DNA of 64,000 bases from assembly GCA_026874595.1 (NCBI GenBank), contig CM049309.1, forward strand, positions 50,568,079 to 50,632,078. The letters are read 5' to 3'. Shown piece after piece: positions 61,438 through 64,000 of the stretch. The DNA is from Sipunculus nudus. Its lineage: Eukaryota; Annelida; Sipuncula; Golfingiida; Sipunculidae. Under the pieces are notes generated by a model. The model was not told the DNA's origin and searched no databases. It was given only the letters and a program-made list of their open reading frames with translations. The position numbers and the translations under genes were made by a program. Every line of letters starts with the position of its first letter. The first letter of the stretch is position 1.

Positions 61438-63846
61438 CTGCAACACGAGCAAACATGACTTCACCTTAAGCGTCCACAATACTACTACGCTAGTATTTAT
61501 GTCTCTTCTAAGAGTGTGTCACTATCTCGTTCCCGGTGGCGACCAATCTCCCCAGATGTTACACGCAGAATAGATGAATATTCAACATAACTCGTCTGTT
61601 ACCTACAGTAATTAAGCAGCACTGGTACCACGCACGCTCCAAGCAATCAGATAGACCGCATGGATGTAGGTAGCACAGCCTTGTAATGATCACTCGTCCA
61701 GCCAATCAATATACTGGAGTGACCCGGGCCTGACTCGCACGACAAGTCGACTTGCAGCAGTAACATGAGGTAAATGGTACAAGAACATCTGTAAACTGCT
61801 TAACAAGCTACCTGAGTTTATGAAAGACAATGACCACTCTCCATCAACGGGCCAACCATCTAACATGCCCAAGTGGCAGCGAGGTAAACGGGCCTATACT
61901 CAGTGCGCGGTTCGTCAATAATTTCAATATCATGGTTTCTCAACTTCATTATTAAATGATACTCCGGCCGGTTTTATATCGCTATGATTATTCCGCCAGC
62001 CCTGGCTCTCAACGCAGAAGGCTGATACTTCCATATACCCACCACTAACTGCCTTTTCTAACCTTTCAGGGTCCTGCAAGTGAAATATATGACCTTTACA
62101 CTTAAACGCGGCCCATACCGACATATGTATTAAATAAAGATAATTTTTTCAAACCTTTATAAAAATAAGTAAAAAAAGCGCCGTTCTCACTGTGCACAGG
62201 CTGTACGTTTGTTTATAGCAAGGTATTTATAAGGTAGATGGCCAGCAAAAATGGCTTAGGGCCGTAATACAAACAGGTTCTACTAGAATGATTTGTTTTG
62301 GCAGCGCAGAAACAGATATATGTCTCTCCCCCTATGGGCGATCCCGAAACATTAGGGGTAAAATATGCACTATCTCAAAACAATGATTCTAGATTTCCTT
62401 TTCAAAAACTATATCGAGATTGTAACGAGATAATTGGTGTGTCAAATTTGAAGAAATCTTCAGTACTTCAAAATTTTTCGGGGTCACAATAATTCTAGAA
62501 TGCGCAGATTTGACCTAGTATATTAAGGTATAGGTCTCCAGTACCCATACCATTCCGAGAACCCAAAGAAAACTTGTGTGTGTCAAATCTGAGGGGAAAA
62601 TACGCAATACTTCATAAGATCGCCAGTTTTCGAAGTCGCCCAAGAACTTCGTTTAAACAAGTCGTGTACCAAATATAAGTAAAAATGTGAAATATTTAAA
62701 AAGTTAAAGGGTTCACAAAAAATTTACATTTTGGCAGATTTTACCTTGAAGATAAGACCAACCGGACGTTTGCAAATGTCAGAAGATAGTGGTGCTTGCT
62801 TAACCTGCTCTCAGCAACAACAGCTGAGTACATAGTGCGCATTCAAGCACATCTGGTCACATGGTTTGGTTTTTCTGTTTGTCAATATTGGCACGTGTAC
62901 CGTGCTTATAAACAGCTTGTTGGTATACAGGCTCATACATAAGTCACATTTCATCAATATGTACCTAGCGTAAGCCGGAAATGACGTAACTTGTACAAAT
63001 AAGGCCAGTGAATAGTTGGCTTTAATCATAAACTCGCTTCGCACGAAATGGAACGGTGGTTTTAATTTGAAAAATTTTTCTGTCTTACAGGGAATCTGAA
63101 AATGTTTTAATGTTAAAAATAAACCAACTGCCACATTCCTTATCCGTATGAAGTGCTTTGCAGGCAAAATAAAAAAGCGAGCAGCACGGAATGTTTCTTT
63201 TTCTGTTTATGGTCTATCGCAGTTTAAAGACAAATATACATATAGGCCAATATGTTTGCACCCTGAAAATAAAACAAAGATAAATGTTTAAAAAATCAAA
63301 ATGATCACCAACTTAATATTTGAGTATACGTAGGATTTGAAACAACAATAACAACTTTTTACACAAAATATTTTGGTAAATGTTATAATAAAAATTTCCA
63401 AAGCAATAATGAAACATCCCCAGGCAGACACAAAATTTAATATGCTGGGCTAATACCATCGTTTGTAATACGGGTTTGGCAGCTCTTACAGCGCGGAGGA
63501 AATATTGACTGCGAAGACAAAAATAGCTGCAGGAGGTAAATATATCAGCATGGGAGCTGGACGTGGGGTCGATTGAGGTCGGGGGTCTGCTTGCCATTCC
63601 TATTTTAAAGGAGTGGAACAAGCAATGGAGAAATCATACAAAATTCTAATAATCTCTTCACATCCTTCATTTAAGCACCCCTCCTCCCTATGAAAGGGAC
63701 GCTTATAGGAGTATATATATATTTAGGTAAAGAGTTAGCCTTTCAGATAGACTTACTTGTTTATTAAAACCCAAAGTCGATCTAAAAGTCATCACTCTTA
63801 CTCTTTACCCACACTTCGACATCTTCGAGTAACACGGCTATACCAT

Positions 63847-63912
<66 letters not shown>

Positions 63913-64000
63913 GAGTCTATTTTTTGTAAGTGGACTTTCTTAGGTTCCTCAGAGAACATACAAAACCATTGATTTTTTTTCTATCTACTGCCCGTGTTTG
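61438..64000. other. Probable upstream intron of the cyclase gene, no recognisable exon
   Basis: I looked on the minus strand for the earlier kinase-homology exons (for example a DVYSFGI-like segment) and found none, so the next exon is probably beyond the window. The stretch holds a (TTA)n(TA)n microsatellite at 63848-63910 and otherwise unique-looking AT-rich DNA. Confidence 0.5.
63848..63910. repeat. (TTA)n(TA)n microsatellite
   Basis: Short TTA repeat passing into about 50 bp of TA repeats. Confidence 0.95.

Noticed and set aside
61930-62124. Possible upstream exon of the cyclase
   Set aside because: The translation does not resemble the kinase-homology domain and lacks matching splice phases.

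Overview
This is a window of an animal nuclear genome: AT-rich, intron-bearing, crowded with (AT)n, (AG)n, (AC)n and poly-G/C microsatellites, tRNA-like SINEs and short non-autonomous DNA transposons. Elements ending in AGCTCAGCTGAC with adjoining (ACGG)n tracts, and CAGGGGCGGATC-ended MITEs, are what I would expect of a lophotrochozoan, most likely a mollusc. That assignment is inference; no marker gene fixes the species.

Only one host gene is clearly present. On the minus strand, 49053-61437 holds the last eight exons of a membrane (receptor-type) guanylate cyclase: the end of the kinase-homology domain, the dimerisation helix, the complete class III cyclase domain and a short tail. All seven introns have GT-AG ends and the reading frame is continuous across every junction (323 residues plus stop). 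The ligand-binding, transmembrane and early kinase-homology exons lie beyond base 64000 or were not recognisable.

The rest is repeats. (1) Two families of Helentron-like non-autonomous elements. Family A has GTAYCC starts, a 3' hairpin and a CTAG end (6450-8101, 34861-36471, truncated 4208-5140). Family B has TTTAGCTCAGCTGAC starts and a 3' palindrome TGACCCATGGGTCA (1859-2950, 13461-15340, 33479-36652). A copy of A sits inside a copy of B. Both carry tandem units containing the palindrome GGTGGCGCCACC, which in family A recurs at strictly alternating 149/129-bp spacing. (2) TIR elements with target-site duplications: a PIF/Harbinger-like element (18171-19985, TAA), a short one (37235-37533, TTA), an hAT-like element (38260-40172, 8-bp TSD) with a Mutator-like foldback MITE nested in it (39153-39534, perfect 9-bp TSD), and a small hAT-like element rich in GAGTCC repeats (43802-44205). 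The last one splits a decayed Ulp1/C48 protease pseudogene (43723-44487), probably itself transposon-derived. (3) A probable solo LTR (42662-43380). (4) SINE-like copies with box B, a dispersed repeat of unknown class, and several large palindromes.

Layout: 1-33 kb is intergenic or intronic repeat landscape; 33.5-36.7 kb is the nested Helentron-like complex; 37-45.3 kb is a dense cluster of nested TIR elements, the LTR and the Ulp1 fossil; 45-49 kb shows nothing recognisable; 49-61.4 kb is the guanylate cyclase gene; 61.4-64 kb is probably its next upstream intron.
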